NCBI GenBank assembly: GCA_012841675.1
Contig: DUUG01000244.1
Span: 1 to 30,787 of the forward strand
DNA length: 30,787 nt
Source: Clostridiales bacterium
Lineage (GTDB): Bacteria; Bacillota; Clostridia; Oscillospirales; QAMX01
Direction of reading: 5' to 3'
Position numbers and translations under genes: made by a program. Below are positions 15,354-23,578 of this stretch, in pieces (positions within the stretch are counted from its first letter, which is position 1; each line of letters begins with the position of its first letter). The notes beneath the pieces are model-generated. The model did not search any database, was not told where the DNA came from, and saw only the letters and a list, made by a program, of their open reading frames with translations.

Positions 15354-15697
15354 GGCTTTTCTACCGTCATCAAACCGTTTTTGATAAAAATCCGGTCAAA
15401 ATCCCGCTCCAGCCTGGAAAAGGGCGCCCCGATTAAAGCCGCTCTCGCAACGATGACAATATCATACCCGGGAACCATGCGTTCCTCCCGGATGCGATAC
15501 ATTTCCCGGATACGCCGTTTTAAGCGATTCCGGACAACGGCCCCGCCCAATTTTGCGCTTACCGTTATCCCAAGCCGCTGGCCGCGGCCACCATTTCTCC
15601 GGAAATAGACGGCAATGGTTTTCGAAAAGTCTTTCTTTCCGCGCCTATATAACCGGTGAAAATCGGCATTTTGGTTTAAAGATTTCGTAAAGCGCAT
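15350..15697 (-). CDS. rnpA: Ribonuclease P protein component
   Basis: A 115-residue RnpA, the protein subunit that helps the RNase P RNA bind and cleave pre-tRNA 5' leaders. Key features are the N-terminal SLNQNADFHRLYRRGKK with the substrate-contacting aromatic residues, the central LGITVSAKLGGAVVRN, and the signature RNRLKRRIREMYR, followed by GYDIVIVAR. It lies 167 bases downstream of rpmH, its standard partner, and overlaps yidD by four bases. Confidence 0.97.
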   Translation of the reverse strand: MRFTKSLNQNADFHRLYRRGKKDFSKTIAVYFRRNGGRGQRLGITVSAKLGGAVVRNRLKRRIREMYRIREERMVPGYDIVIVARAALIGAPFSRLERDFDRIFIKNGLMTVEKP

Positions 15698-15751
15698 GGC
15701 TCCTCCTTAAGCCGGGTACTTTTCCCGCCGCAATCGAAGATAACACAACTG

Positions 15752-15770
15752 CCCCCTTTGGGAAAGGGGG
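15752..15770. other. GC-rich hairpin between rpmH and rnpA
   Basis: CCCCCTTT (15752-15759), loop GGG, AAAGGGGG (15763-15770), a perfect 8-bp stem in the rpmH-rnpA spacer. On the minus transcript no U-run follows. It may partly attenuate or be a processing site that lets rpmH mRNA exceed rnpA mRNA; this role is inferred from position only. Confidence 0.55.
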
Positions 15771-15864
15771 TCTTTTATGGTTTTTCTCCGGCGCAGAGCC
15801 GTTTCCCAAATAAAGCAACACCGGCAGGCAAAAACCGGCCGGCAGGGTGCTTTGTTTGGCAGGA

Positions 15865-15999
15865 TTAATGCGTCAGACGCGCCCGCCCTTTAGCCCTTCT
15901 GCGAGCCAAAACCTTCCGGCCAGCGGATGTCTGCATACGGGCGCGGAAACCGCATTTCCTGCTCCGTTTCCGTTTTTTGGGCTGATATGTTCTCAGCAT
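15865..15999 (-). CDS. rpmH: Ribosomal protein bL34
   Basis: A 44-residue, highly basic protein of the large ribosomal subunit: MLRTYQPKKRKRSRKCGF, then RMQTSAGRKVLARRRAKGR, the universal L34 pattern. The ATG at 15999 is preceded by GGAGGTG. A longer reading from 16074 is a non-coding extension. It is the first gene of the rpmH-rnpA-yidD-yidC-jag cluster and is driven by the promoter at 16110-16139. Confidence 0.98.
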   Translation of the reverse strand: MLRTYQPKKRKRSRKCGFRARMQTSAGRKVLARRRAKGRARLTH

Positions 16000-16109
16000 C
16001 TTGTTCACCTCCGTTGCCTGCAAAGTTTGGTACGCAGTATATACAAAAGCCGGGGCGGCAAGAAAACACCGCATAAAACCCCACTTTGTAAATCTCAGCG
16101 TGGAGTTTT

Positions 16110-16139
16110 ATTATATATCAATCTATGCCCTCATGTCAA
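16110..16139 (-). promoter_or_regulatory. Sigma-A-type promoter of rpmH
   Basis: Minus-strand -35 TTGACA (16139-16134), 18-base spacer and -10 TATAAT (16115-16110), about 110 bases before the rpmH ATG. The -35 coincides with the last Leu and Thr codons of the lipid kinase gene, so the long untranslated leader starts right after that gene. Confidence 0.85.
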
Positions 16140-17105
16140 CTGTTTTTGGCGATCCGCACCTGTATTTTGGGCTGCCGAGCGGTTTTCCGGCCATATCTGC
16201 CGGTTTCCCGATGGAATCCAAAACCTGATTTTTTGGTCTGAAAGGGAAACTTTTATACTCTTTTCAAACGAAATTTCCCCGTCTAGGTTTTGCGTAATGG
16301 GTTTTTCCGCCTCAATTAGCATAGTTTTCCCGGAAAATCTTTGAAAATACTGCATCTTTTCTTTATACCTCCCCTGCTTGTAGTAGGAGATGGCGCCTGC
16401 CACCTTCCAACGCGACAGCTTTTTTACAAGCAGAAACTCAAGCTGTCCATCGCCGGGGTTTGCTTCGGGAACGGGGTGGAAGCCGCCTCCGTAGTAGCTT
16501 CCATTGGCCGCTACGATAATGATGTACTCCCCTTCCCAGGACTGCCCGTCCACCGTGACTCTGCATTTTTTTGTAAGGGGTTTGAAAAAGTTTAATATAA
16601 GCGACAAAATATACGCATTGCTGCCCGAAACCAAAGGCAAGCGTTTGAATTTTTTCATATCGTAGGCAACACGGGCATCCAGCCCCGAAGAAAAAATGTT
16701 CAAACAATATCGTCCATTGCACTCAATAAGATCCAGCGTCTGCTCGGATCCTTCCCAAAGCAGCTTCTCCATGTGGTAAAAGGCCGATCCGTTTTGTCCG
16801 AAGGTGCGGATAAAATCGTTGCCGCTTCCGCAGGGAAAATGGGTGACCAGTGCATTTTTAAAGCCTGCCGCACCGTTTACCACCTCGTTTAGAGTTCCGT
16901 CTCCGCCGCAGGCGACAAACAAGATATCTTCTTCTGTGGCTGCCGCCGCTTCTCTTACTGCTTGCTCCCCGTCGCCGGGATATTTTGTTACATAGGCTGT
17001 GTAGGGATAGGCATGGTCTACCATGATGTTATGAATTTTTTCTAACAGAAACTTGCTTTGATCTGTTTTTCCCGCAGCGGGGTTAATCACAAAAAAAATA
17101 TGCAC
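16131..17105 (-). CDS. Diacylglycerol kinase-family lipid kinase (YegS/BmrU type)
   Basis: A 324-residue soluble lipid kinase of the DAGK catalytic family, which phosphorylates diacylglycerol or a similar lipid at the membrane face. It begins FFVINPAAGKT, has the nucleotide-binding GGDGT at residues 67-71 followed by LNEVVNG, the PCGSGNDF loop, and a C-terminal beta-domain with NGSYYGGGFHPVPEANPGDG. The start is a GTG at 17105; a purine-rich GGGAGATGAGAGAAG stretch lies upstream, at slightly long spacing. It has its own promoter at 17189-17218 and no terminator before rpmH, so read-through into rpmH is likely. Its place between rpmH and dnaA, normally empty in Bacillus, is notable. The substrate is not determined. 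Confidence 0.92.
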   Translation of the reverse strand: MHIFFVINPAAGKTDQSKFLLEKIHNIMVDHAYPYTAYVTKYPGDGEQAVREAAAATEEDILFVACGGDGTLNEVVNGAAGFKNALVTHFPCGSGNDFIRTFGQNGSAFYHMEKLLWEGSEQTLDLIECNGRYCLNIFSSGLDARVAYDMKKFKRLPLVSGSNAYILSLILNFFKPLTKKCRVTVDGQSWEGEYIIIVAANGSYYGGGFHPVPEANPGDGQLEFLLVKKLSRWKVAGAISYYKQGRYKEKMQYFQRFSGKTMLIEAEKPITQNLDGEISFEKSIKVSLSDQKIRFWIPSGNRQIWPENRSAAQNTGADRQKQLT

Positions 17106-17188
17106 AGGCTTCTCTCATCTCCCGGTTTTTTATGCAATGGACACTTTGATTTTGCAAAATGTAGAGCGGGTTTTATAAATCCTTTTCT

Positions 17189-17218
17189 ATTATACAACAT
17201 AGAGCAAATCTTTTTCAA
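17189..17218 (-). promoter_or_regulatory. Promoter of the lipid kinase gene
   Basis: Minus-strand -35 TTGAAA (17218-17213), 18-base spacer and -10 TATAAT (17194-17189), about 85 bases upstream of the GTG start. It is divergent from the dnaA promoter, with about 25 bases between the two -35 elements. Confidence 0.75.
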
Positions 17219-17244
17219 ATCCTTTGTCTGCCAATGATTTTAAT

Positions 17245-17273
17245 TTGCAATTTTTGTTAAAATCTGGTATGAT
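17245..17273 (+). promoter_or_regulatory. Promoter of dnaA
   Basis: -35 TTGCAA (17245-17250), a 17-base spacer and -10 TATGAT (17268-17273) with a TGG just before it (extended -10 type). Predicted start near 17280, about 36 bases before the GTG of dnaA. No DnaA box is evident here. Confidence 0.75.
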
Positions 17274-17315
17274 ATAAATATAAATGCTACTATTAAATTA
17301 TAGGAGGCAGGCTTC

Positions 17316-18629
17316 GTGCATTCCGCCAACGACGTATTAGCCCACATATTAAACCTGTTAGAAAAGCAAATTACCAAGGTCACTATTGACACTTGGTTTT
17401 CTGATGCCACCGCTGTTGCGTTAAAACAGGATTGTTTTATTATTCGCACTACCTCACCTTTTAAAAAGCAGGTAATTGACAGCCGCTATGGCGATATGGT
17501 TCGCGCCATTTTGCAAGAGCTGTTTTCCGCCGATATGGGCTTTATGGTTTTAGTAGGAGACGAGCTTGATTCCCTTGATTCCTTGGAAGAAGATGAAGTT
17601 CCGTCCGATAAAGACGAGGAGTACTACACCTTTGAAGATTTTGTGGTGGGCTCCTCTAACCGGTTTGCCCATGCGGCGGCTTTGGCCGTGGCCACCAACC
17701 CTGCTCAAACGTACAACCCGCTGTTTATTTACGGCGGGTCCGGTCTTGGCAAAACCCATCTGATTAAGGCCATTGCCCACACTATGCGGCGAGATCGTCC
17801 CGATTTCCGCGTGATTTACATTAAGGGCGATGATTTTATCAACGAGCTGATTAAGGACCTTTCCAACCAGAAAATGGAGGAGTTCCACAATAAGTACCGC
17901 ATGGCCGACCTTCTCCTGCTGGACGATATTCAGTTTATCGCCGGTAAAGAGCAGACGCAGATTGAGTTTTTCCACACCTTCAACGCACTGTACGACGCAA
18001 ATAAGCAAATTGTGATTACGTCTGACCGGCCGCCCAAAGAGCTGTATTCTCTACATAGCCGGCTACAGACACGTTTTGAATGGGGCCTTTTAGCCGATAT
18101 CCAACCGCCGGACTATGAAACCCGCATTGCTATTATCAAGAAAAAAGCGGAAAGAAGCAATATTGAAATTCCGGACAACCTGATTCAGTATATTGCCAAC
18201 AACGTGACGGCCAATATCCGCCAGCTTGAGGGAATTGTCCTTCGCACTAAGGCCTGTCGAGAGCTGTTGCAGGAAGAAATCACCATGGACACCATTAACC
18301 AGGCCATCCGCGACATCCTGAAGGAAAATCCCGGTATGAAGCCGACGGCTTCTATTATTATTTCCGAGGTCTGCAAGTATTACGGCGTTGCCCCTGATCT
18401 TATCAAAAGCAGCAACCGCCGGAAGGATGTGCTCCTCCCTCGTCAGGTGGCTAGCTACATTATGCGCCAGTTGACGGATCTTTCCCTGCCGGAAATCGGA
18501 AAAGAGCTGGGCGGACAGCACTATTCCACCATCATTAACTCCATCGACAGGATTACGGAGAAAATGAAAACCGACCCACTTTTGGAAAATGTTGTCAAGG
18601 ACCTTATCAGCAACATTAGCGAGACTTAG
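17316..18629 (+). CDS. dnaA: DnaA, chromosomal replication initiator
   Basis: A 437-residue AAA+ initiator that binds DnaA boxes and opens the origin. Domain I is at residues 1-80, and a short acidic linker at 81-108. The AAA+ core has GGSGLGKTH (140-148), LLLLDDIQFIAGKEQTQ (199-215) and RLQTRFEWGLLADIQPPDYETR (249-270). Domain IV is at about 345-437, with LPRQVASYIMRQLTDLSLPEIG. The base-contact signature normally written GGRDHTT reads GGQHYST (399-405) here, changing residues that contact the box in E. coli DnaA. It starts with GTG behind AGGAGG at 17302-17307. The TAG stop overlaps the first origin DnaA-like box. Identification is certain. Confidence 0.99.
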   Translation: MHSANDVLAHILNLLEKQITKVTIDTWFSDATAVALKQDCFIIRTTSPFKKQVIDSRYGDMVRAILQELFSADMGFMVLVGDELDSLDSLEEDEVPSDKDEEYYTFEDFVVGSSNRFAHAAALAVATNPAQTYNPLFIYGGSGLGKTHLIKAIAHTMRRDRPDFRVIYIKGDDFINELIKDLSNQKMEEFHNKYRMADLLLLDDIQFIAGKEQTQIEFFHTFNALYDANKQIVITSDRPPKELYSLHSRLQTRFEWGLLADIQPPDYETRIAIIKKKAERSNIEIPDNLIQYIANNVTANIRQLEGIVLRTKACRELLQEEITMDTINQAIRDILKENPGMKPTASIIISEVCKYYGVAPDLIKSSNRRKDVLLPRQVASYIMRQLTDLSLPEIGKELGGQHYSTIINSIDRITEKMKTDPLLENVVKDLISNISET

Positions 18630-18830
18630 TTTCCACATAGTTCTCCATAATCCCCATATAGTTTTCCACATGATCCACAGGCAAGGATAATTTTCAATTG
18701 TCATGGAAATTGGCGCAGACTTTTCCACAAGAGGAAAAGAATCCCTGTTCCTTTGGGAAAATATGGTTTCCGCTTTTTTCCACAGTTTCCCTTACTTCTA
18801 CTACTATGATGATAAATAAATAACTCTATA
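18629..18830. other. oriC: Replication origin (oriC) in the dnaA-dnaN spacer
   Basis: DnaA-like boxes all in the same orientation: GTTTCCACA (18629-18637), TTTTCCACA (18662-18670), abutting TGATCCACA (18671-18679), TTTTCCACA (18721-18729) and TTTTCCACA (18776-18784). Most are one mismatch from TTATCCACA. The last box is followed by 7 bases, a DnaA-trio-like run and an AT-rich stretch (18807-18830) suited to unwinding. Position and architecture match Bacillota origins. Exact borders are approximate. Confidence 0.88.
18792..18806 (+). promoter_or_regulatory. DnaA-trio-like element of the unwinding region
   Basis: Five triplets TTA-CTT-CTA-CTA-CTA, complementary to the 3'-GAT-5' trio motif onto which B. 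subtilis DnaA polymerises as single strand. They start 7 bases after the last DnaA box (18776-18784), the expected spacing, and run into AT-rich DNA. Confidence 0.75.
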
Positions 18831-18848
18831 ATCCCCGGAGGGACTATT

Positions 18849-19952
18849 ATGTTAAAATTCAGCTGTGAGAAGGATGCATTGGCCGAAGGCATCGCCGCTG
18901 CCGGCAGAGCCGTATCCCCCAAAAGCACCTACCCCGCTTTGGAAGGACTTTTGCTGTCCGCTTCCGAAGACGGTTTGCGGATGACCGGTTACAATTTGGA
19001 AATCGGCATTACCCACATTTGCGAAGCTGATGTATATGTTCCCGGAGCGTCCATTGTCAACGCACGTTATTTTTCCGATATTGTTCGCAAACTGCCCAAC
19101 GATCGGATCCTCGTGGAAATTGACGATGACAACGGGATCGCTATTCGCTGCGGCTTTGCAAAATTTGATCTTTTGGCCATGCCGGCAGAGGAATTCCCCG
19201 AATTGCCTGTAGTAGAAAGCAGCCAAAGCCTTTCTATTTCCGCCGGTGTGTTAAAATCCATGATTTCCGAAGCGGTGTATGCCGTTTCCACCAGCGAACA
19301 CAAGCCTGTTTTAACCGGCGCTTTGTTTGATGTTTTAGACGGGGCTTTGCGGGTTGTTGCCACTGACGGCAACCGCCTTGCCTTAAGAGAAGAAAAAGTT
19401 GACCACGGTCAAAACCCGTTCCGCTTTATCGTTCCCGCAGCCACCCTTCGGGAAGTGGAGCGTTTGACCAAAGACGAGGACAAAACCATTACCCTCCAGC
19501 TTTCTAGAAAGCATATAACCATGGAGTTTGGGCAGACGAGGCTTATTTCCCGCCTGTTAGAGGGCGATTTCTACAAGTATGAAAACGCCCTTACTGTGCA
19601 GCCGGCCAACGAGCTTCTGATCTCCGTGGACGATTTTACGGAAAGTTTAGAGCGGGTTTCCCTTTTGATTAACGAAAAAATGAAAAACGCCGTTCGTTGT
19701 TACTTTGAGCACAACATGATTAAGCTGACTTACGTTTCCACCATCGGCCGGGCGTATGACGAATGCCGAGCGGAGGGAAGTGTTCAGGCCATGGAAATCG
19801 GCCTTTCCAACCGCTATCTGCTGGATGCGCTGCATTCCATTCGGGACGAAAAGGCAATCATTGCGTTTAACGCCCCGCATGCGCCCTTTATTATCCGGCC
19901 CGTAGAGGACACCAAGTTCTTTCACATGATTGCACCAGTTCGGCTTAGCTAA
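18849..19952 (+). CDS. dnaN: DNA polymerase III beta subunit (sliding clamp)
   Basis: A 367-residue clamp of normal length that forms a dimeric ring and tethers polymerase to DNA. It starts MLKFSCEKDALAEGIAAAGRAVSPKSTYPALEGLLL, the family opening; further blocks are RYFSDIVRKLP, VLTGALFDV, VVATDGNRLALRE and the ending PFIIRPVEDTKFFHMIAPVRL. The ATG follows CGGAGGG. It is separated from dnaA by the origin and is followed by rlbA after 27 bases. Confidence 0.98.
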   Translation: MLKFSCEKDALAEGIAAAGRAVSPKSTYPALEGLLLSASEDGLRMTGYNLEIGITHICEADVYVPGASIVNARYFSDIVRKLPNDRILVEIDDDNGIAIRCGFAKFDLLAMPAEEFPELPVVESSQSLSISAGVLKSMISEAVYAVSTSEHKPVLTGALFDVLDGALRVVATDGNRLALREEKVDHGQNPFRFIVPAATLREVERLTKDEDKTITLQLSRKHITMEFGQTRLISRLLEGDFYKYENALTVQPANELLISVDDFTESLERVSLLINEKMKNAVRCYFEHNMIKLTYVSTIGRAYDECRAEGSVQAMEIGLSNRYLLDALHSIRDEKAIIAFNAPHAPFIIRPVEDTKFFHMIAPVRLS

Positions 19953-19979
19953 CGGCATAGAAAAGGAGTACCTATAACC

Positions 19980-20195
19980 ATGGAACAGATTGGAATTCAT
20001 ACAGAATTTATTAAGCTTGACGCTTTTTTAAAGCTGGCAGGCGTCATTCAAACTGGCGGCCAGGCCAGAGAGCTCATTGATAAACAGCTGGTGTTTGTCA
20101 ACGGTGAGACGTGTACCCAACGGGGCAAAAAGCTTCGTCCCGGCGACTCGGTAGTTTACGACGGACAAGAATACCGTGTTGTAGCCGAGGCATGA
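19980..20195 (+). CDS. rlbA: S4-domain RNA-binding protein RlbA/YaaA
   Basis: A 71-residue stand-alone S4-like domain, the small gene always found between dnaN and recF in Bacillota; it is linked to ribosome biogenesis in the family. The S4 pattern is IKLDAFLKLAGVIQTGGQARELI, then VFVNGETCTQRGKKLRPGDSV. A GGAG site lies 11 bases before the ATG. Its stop overlaps the recF start (ATGA), so translation of recF is coupled to it. Confidence 0.93.
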   Translation: MEQIGIHTEFIKLDAFLKLAGVIQTGGQARELIDKQLVFVNGETCTQRGKKLRPGDSVVYDGQEYRVVAEA

Positions 20196-21310
20196 ACGTT
20201 ATAACAGTAACCCTTTCCCATTTTCGGAATTTTTCCGAAGAAACCATACACTTGCACCCTGGCATTAACCTTTTTTCCGGGCAAAACGCTCAGGGAAAGA
20301 CGAATTTGTTGGAAAGCCTGTTTTATCTTTCTACCTTGCGGCCTTTGCGCCCTGTGAAAGAACGAGAAATGATCCAATTCGGCTTTCCCGAGGCGAAGGT
20401 TACTGCCAAAATTTGCTCTTTTCAGAGAGAACAATGTCTTTCCGTTGGTTTATCCAAAGAAAAACGGAGAGTTCTTTGCAAAAATGGGGTTTTGCAGAGA
20501 AAGGTGCAGGATTTTACAGGAACGCTGCAAAGCGTTTTCTTTTCTCCTGACGATCTTCTTTTGATAAAAGAAGGGCCGGCCGGACGCCGGCGCATGATCG
20601 ATTTGGCCCTTTCGCAGCTTCGGCCGCGGTATGCGGGGATTTTGACCGAATACAATCGGCTGCTGGAGCAGAAGGGGAAAATTTTAAAGCAGGCGGAGGA
20701 AAAGCCCTCCCTGCTGGAGCTTTTGCCGGTCTACAACGAGAAAATGGTCCAGGCCGCAGGGCAGATTATCGCCTTCCGCCATGCCTATTGCAAGCTTTTA
20801 AGCCAATATTGCGAAAGGATTCACCACAATATTTCAGGCGGAAAGGATACGTTAAAGCTTGCCTACACATCCCTTTCCAACCTGCCCGACACAAGCCTTC
20901 CGCCGGAGCAGCTTACAATCCTTGCCAGGGAACACATGAACGCCCACAGCAAGGCGGAGCTTGCTTCCAAAATGTGTCTTTCCGGGCCACACAAGGACGA
21001 TTTGCAAATTTTCATCAACGAAACGCCGGCCAAAAGCTTCGGATCCCAAGGGCAGATACGGACGGCGGTGCTTTCGTTAAAGCTAGCGGAAAGGGATATT
21101 TTAAAAAAAGAGACGGGCCAGTCGCCGGTTCTGCTGCTGGATGATGTGCTTTCTGAGCTGGATTCCAAGCGGCAGGATTTTGTTCTAAACCGGATTGCCG
21201 GCGGTCAGGTCTTAATCTCCTGCTGCTCCATTGACCGTTCGGCCAGGGCCTATGCCGGAAAGCAATTTTCTGTTGTCAACGGAAGCATCCGGGAATGTAC
21301 GGATTTTTGA
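20192..21310 (+). CDS. recF: RecF, gap-repair ATPase
   Basis: A 372-residue SMC-like ATPase that binds gapped DNA and helps RecOR load RecA. Motifs: Walker A GQNAQGKTN (residues 30-38), the ABC-type signature LSGPHKDDL and Walker B PVLLLDDVLSELD near the C-terminus. The opening MNVITVTLSHFRNF is the conserved RecF start, so the ATG at 20192 is correct and the longer reading from 20111 is not. It overlaps rlbA by four bases and is followed by remB after 15 bases. Confidence 0.98.
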   Translation: MNVITVTLSHFRNFSEETIHLHPGINLFSGQNAQGKTNLLESLFYLSTLRPLRPVKEREMIQFGFPEAKVTAKICSFQREQCLSVGLSKEKRRVLCKNGVLQRKVQDFTGTLQSVFFSPDDLLLIKEGPAGRRRMIDLALSQLRPRYAGILTEYNRLLEQKGKILKQAEEKPSLLELLPVYNEKMVQAAGQIIAFRHAYCKLLSQYCERIHHNISGGKDTLKLAYTSLSNLPDTSLPPEQLTILAREHMNAHSKAELASKMCLSGPHKDDLQIFINETPAKSFGSQGQIRTAVLSLKLAERDILKKETGQSPVLLLDDVLSELDSKRQDFVLNRIAGGQVLISCCSIDRSARAYAGKQFSVVNGSIRECTDF

Positions 21311-21325
21311 GAAAGGGATGATGGT

Positions 21326-21586
21326 ATGTATTTGCATCTGGGGTTGGATAAGGTCGTTTTGTCCCGGGATGTAATCGGCATCTTTGACCTTGACAATACA
21401 ACCACTGTCCCGGCTACCAGAGAATTTCTTTCCCTTTCTGAAAAAAACGGGACATTGGTCACAATTGGAACAGATTTGCCCAAATCTCTTATTTTATGCC
21501 AAGAAAATGGGCAAAATAAAGTATATATTTCGCAAATATCGCCTCAAACGCTAGTAAAGCGCGCCGAAAAAAAACGCGAGGAGTAA
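21326..21586 (+). CDS. remB: RemB (YaaB), extracellular matrix regulator family
   Basis: An 86-residue DUF370-type protein in the position of Bacillus yaaB/remB, between recF and gyrB. In B. subtilis RemB helps activate biofilm matrix genes. The pattern is MYLHLGLDKVVLSRDVIGIF, then TREFLSLSEKNGTL, SLILCQENGQNKVYISQISP and a basic end. An AAAGGGATG stretch precedes the ATG. No matrix genes are visible here, so the target regulon is unknown. Confidence 0.9.
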   Translation: MYLHLGLDKVVLSRDVIGIFDLDNTTTVPATREFLSLSEKNGTLVTIGTDLPKSLILCQENGQNKVYISQISPQTLVKRAEKKREE

Positions 21587-21590
21587 GAGC

Positions 21591-23507
21591 ATGACAGATA
21601 GACTCGACAGCTATGATGAAAGTCAAATACAAATATTAGAAGGACTGGAGGCCGTTCGAAAGCGGCCAAGCATGTATATCGGTTCCACTTCCGTGCGAGG
21701 CCTGCACCATTTAGTTAACGAAATTGTTGACAACGCCATTGACGAAACGCTGGTCGGCGCGTGCGACCATATTACTGTGGAAATCCTCCCCGGCGATGTT
21801 ATTTCCGTAACCGACAACGGACGGGGCATTCCCACAGGTATTAACCCGGCACAGGGTGTTTCCACCGTGGAAGTCGTGTATACCGTACTTCATGCAGGCG
21901 GTAAATTCGGCGGCGGAGGATATAAGGTTTCCGGCGGTCTGCACGGTGTGGGTGCCAGTGTTGTGAACGCTTTGTCCGAGTGGCTAGTGGTAGAAACCAA
22001 CCACGACGGCGAAAACCTCATGACCATTAGCTTTAAAAAAGGAAAACCCGACGGTCCTTTAACGTTAAAAGAAAAAAGCAACAAACGGGGCACCAAGGTC
22101 ACCTTCAAGCCTGACCCCGAGATATTTGAAGAAACTGTTTTTGATTATGACACTATGCTAAACCGCCTGAGAGAGCAGGCGTTTCTCAATGCCGGCCTGC
22201 GTGTTACGATTATTGACCGGCGGGAAGAAGAAGAAGTTATGGAGGATATGCGCTATGAAGGCGGTATCCGTTCCTTTGTGGAATATTTAAACCAGTCCAA
22301 GGACCCGCTGCACAAGGATGTCATCTATGTCAGCGGCGAGCGGGACGGATCTATGGCGGAAATTGCCCTGCAATATAACACTTCCTACAACGAAACCCTT
22401 CTTTCCTTTGCCAACAACATTCATACAGGCGAAGGCGGAACCCACGAGATTGGTTTTAAGTCGGCTTTAACCAAGGTCATCAACGATTATGCCCGTAAAG
22501 CCAATTTATTAAAGGAATCCGACAAAAACCTCTCCGGCGATGACGCTCGAGAAGGGCTTGCCGCTATTATCAGCGTAAAACTGACCGATCCGCAGTTTGA
22601 AGGGCAGACGAAAACCAAGCTGGGCAACATGGAAACCCGGTCGTTTGTAGAGGGGCTTGTATCGGATAAGCTTTCGGCTTTTCTGGAAGAAAACCCCGGC
22701 GTGGCCAGGCAGATTCTGTCCAAGGCCATAGACGCTGCCCGGGCAAGGGAAGCCGCGCGGAAGGCCCGAGAGGCCACCCGGCGGAAAACCGTGCTGGAAT
22801 CGGGAAATCTGCCGGGCAAGCTATTTGATTGTCAGGAAAGAGACCCGGCTAAGACGGAAATCTATATCGTTGAGGGCGACTCGGCGGCCGGTTCGGCCAA
22901 GTCTGGCCGGGACCCCAAGCATCAGGCCATTTTGCCCCTTTGGGGAAAGATGTTAAACGTGGAGAAGGCAAGAATCGACAAAATCTACGGCAATGACAAG
23001 CTTTCGCCGCTGATTATGGCCCTAGGTGCCGGTGTTGGACCGGATTTTGATGTTACCAAACTCCGTTACCACAAAATTATTCTCATGGCTGACGCGGACG
23101 TTGACGGAAGTCATATCCGCTGTCTGCTTCTGACATTTTTCTTCCGCTATATGCGCCCTGCCATCGAGCACGGATACGTGTATGTGGCACAGCCGCCCCT
23201 TTACAAGGTGGTAAAAGGCAAGCAGGTACATTACGCTTTCTCGGAAAAGGAATTTAACCAGCTTTTGGAGAAAGTGGGGCCTGTGCCGGATGACGCTATC
23301 CAGCGCTACAAGGGCTTAGGTGAAATGGACGCTGAGCAGCTTTGGGAAACCACCATGGATCCTAAATACCGGACGCTCTTGAGGGTGGAATTAAACGATG
23401 CGGCGGCGGCAGACGCGGCATTTACCATGCTGATGGGTGATGCGGTCGCTCCCCGGCGAGAATATATCGAAAAACACGCTAAATACGTTTTAAACTTGGA
23501 TATTTAA
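21591..23507 (+). CDS. gyrB: DNA gyrase subunit B
   Basis: A 638-residue ATPase subunit of gyrase, the Gram-positive length without the large E. coli insertion. GHKL ATPase motifs: RKRPSMYIGST, LVNEIVDNAIDE (catalytic E44), VTDNGRGIPTGI, GGKFGGGGYKVSGGLHGVG. The TOPRIM part has EGDSAAGSAKSGRD and MADADVDGSHIR, and the C-terminus shows QRYKGLGEMDAEQLWETTMDP. The common PLRGK motif reads PLWGK. It begins 4 bases after remB with GAGGAG upstream, and gyrA follows after 71 bases. Confidence 0.98.
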   Translation: MTDRLDSYDESQIQILEGLEAVRKRPSMYIGSTSVRGLHHLVNEIVDNAIDETLVGACDHITVEILPGDVISVTDNGRGIPTGINPAQGVSTVEVVYTVLHAGGKFGGGGYKVSGGLHGVGASVVNALSEWLVVETNHDGENLMTISFKKGKPDGPLTLKEKSNKRGTKVTFKPDPEIFEETVFDYDTMLNRLREQAFLNAGLRVTIIDRREEEEVMEDMRYEGGIRSFVEYLNQSKDPLHKDVIYVSGERDGSMAEIALQYNTSYNETLLSFANNIHTGEGGTHEIGFKSALTKVINDYARKANLLKESDKNLSGDDAREGLAAIISVKLTDPQFEGQTKTKLGNMETRSFVEGLVSDKLSAFLEENPGVARQILSKAIDAARAREAARKAREATRRKTVLESGNLPGKLFDCQERDPAKTEIYIVEGDSAAGSAKSGRDPKHQAILPLWGKMLNVEKARIDKIYGNDKLSPLIMALGAGVGPDFDVTKLRYHKIILMADADVDGSHIRCLLLTFFFRYMRPAIEHGYVYVAQPPLYKVVKGKQVHYAFSEKEFNQLLEKVGPVPDDAIQRYKGLGEMDAEQLWETTMDPKYRTLLRVELNDAAAADAAFTMLMGDAVAPRREYIEKHAKYVLNLDI

Positions 23508-23578
23508 GCCGGTGAAGCGACGTAACGGTAAGCGGTGAATTATAATTTATTCGCTTAATCCGGAAAAAACCGCAGGAA

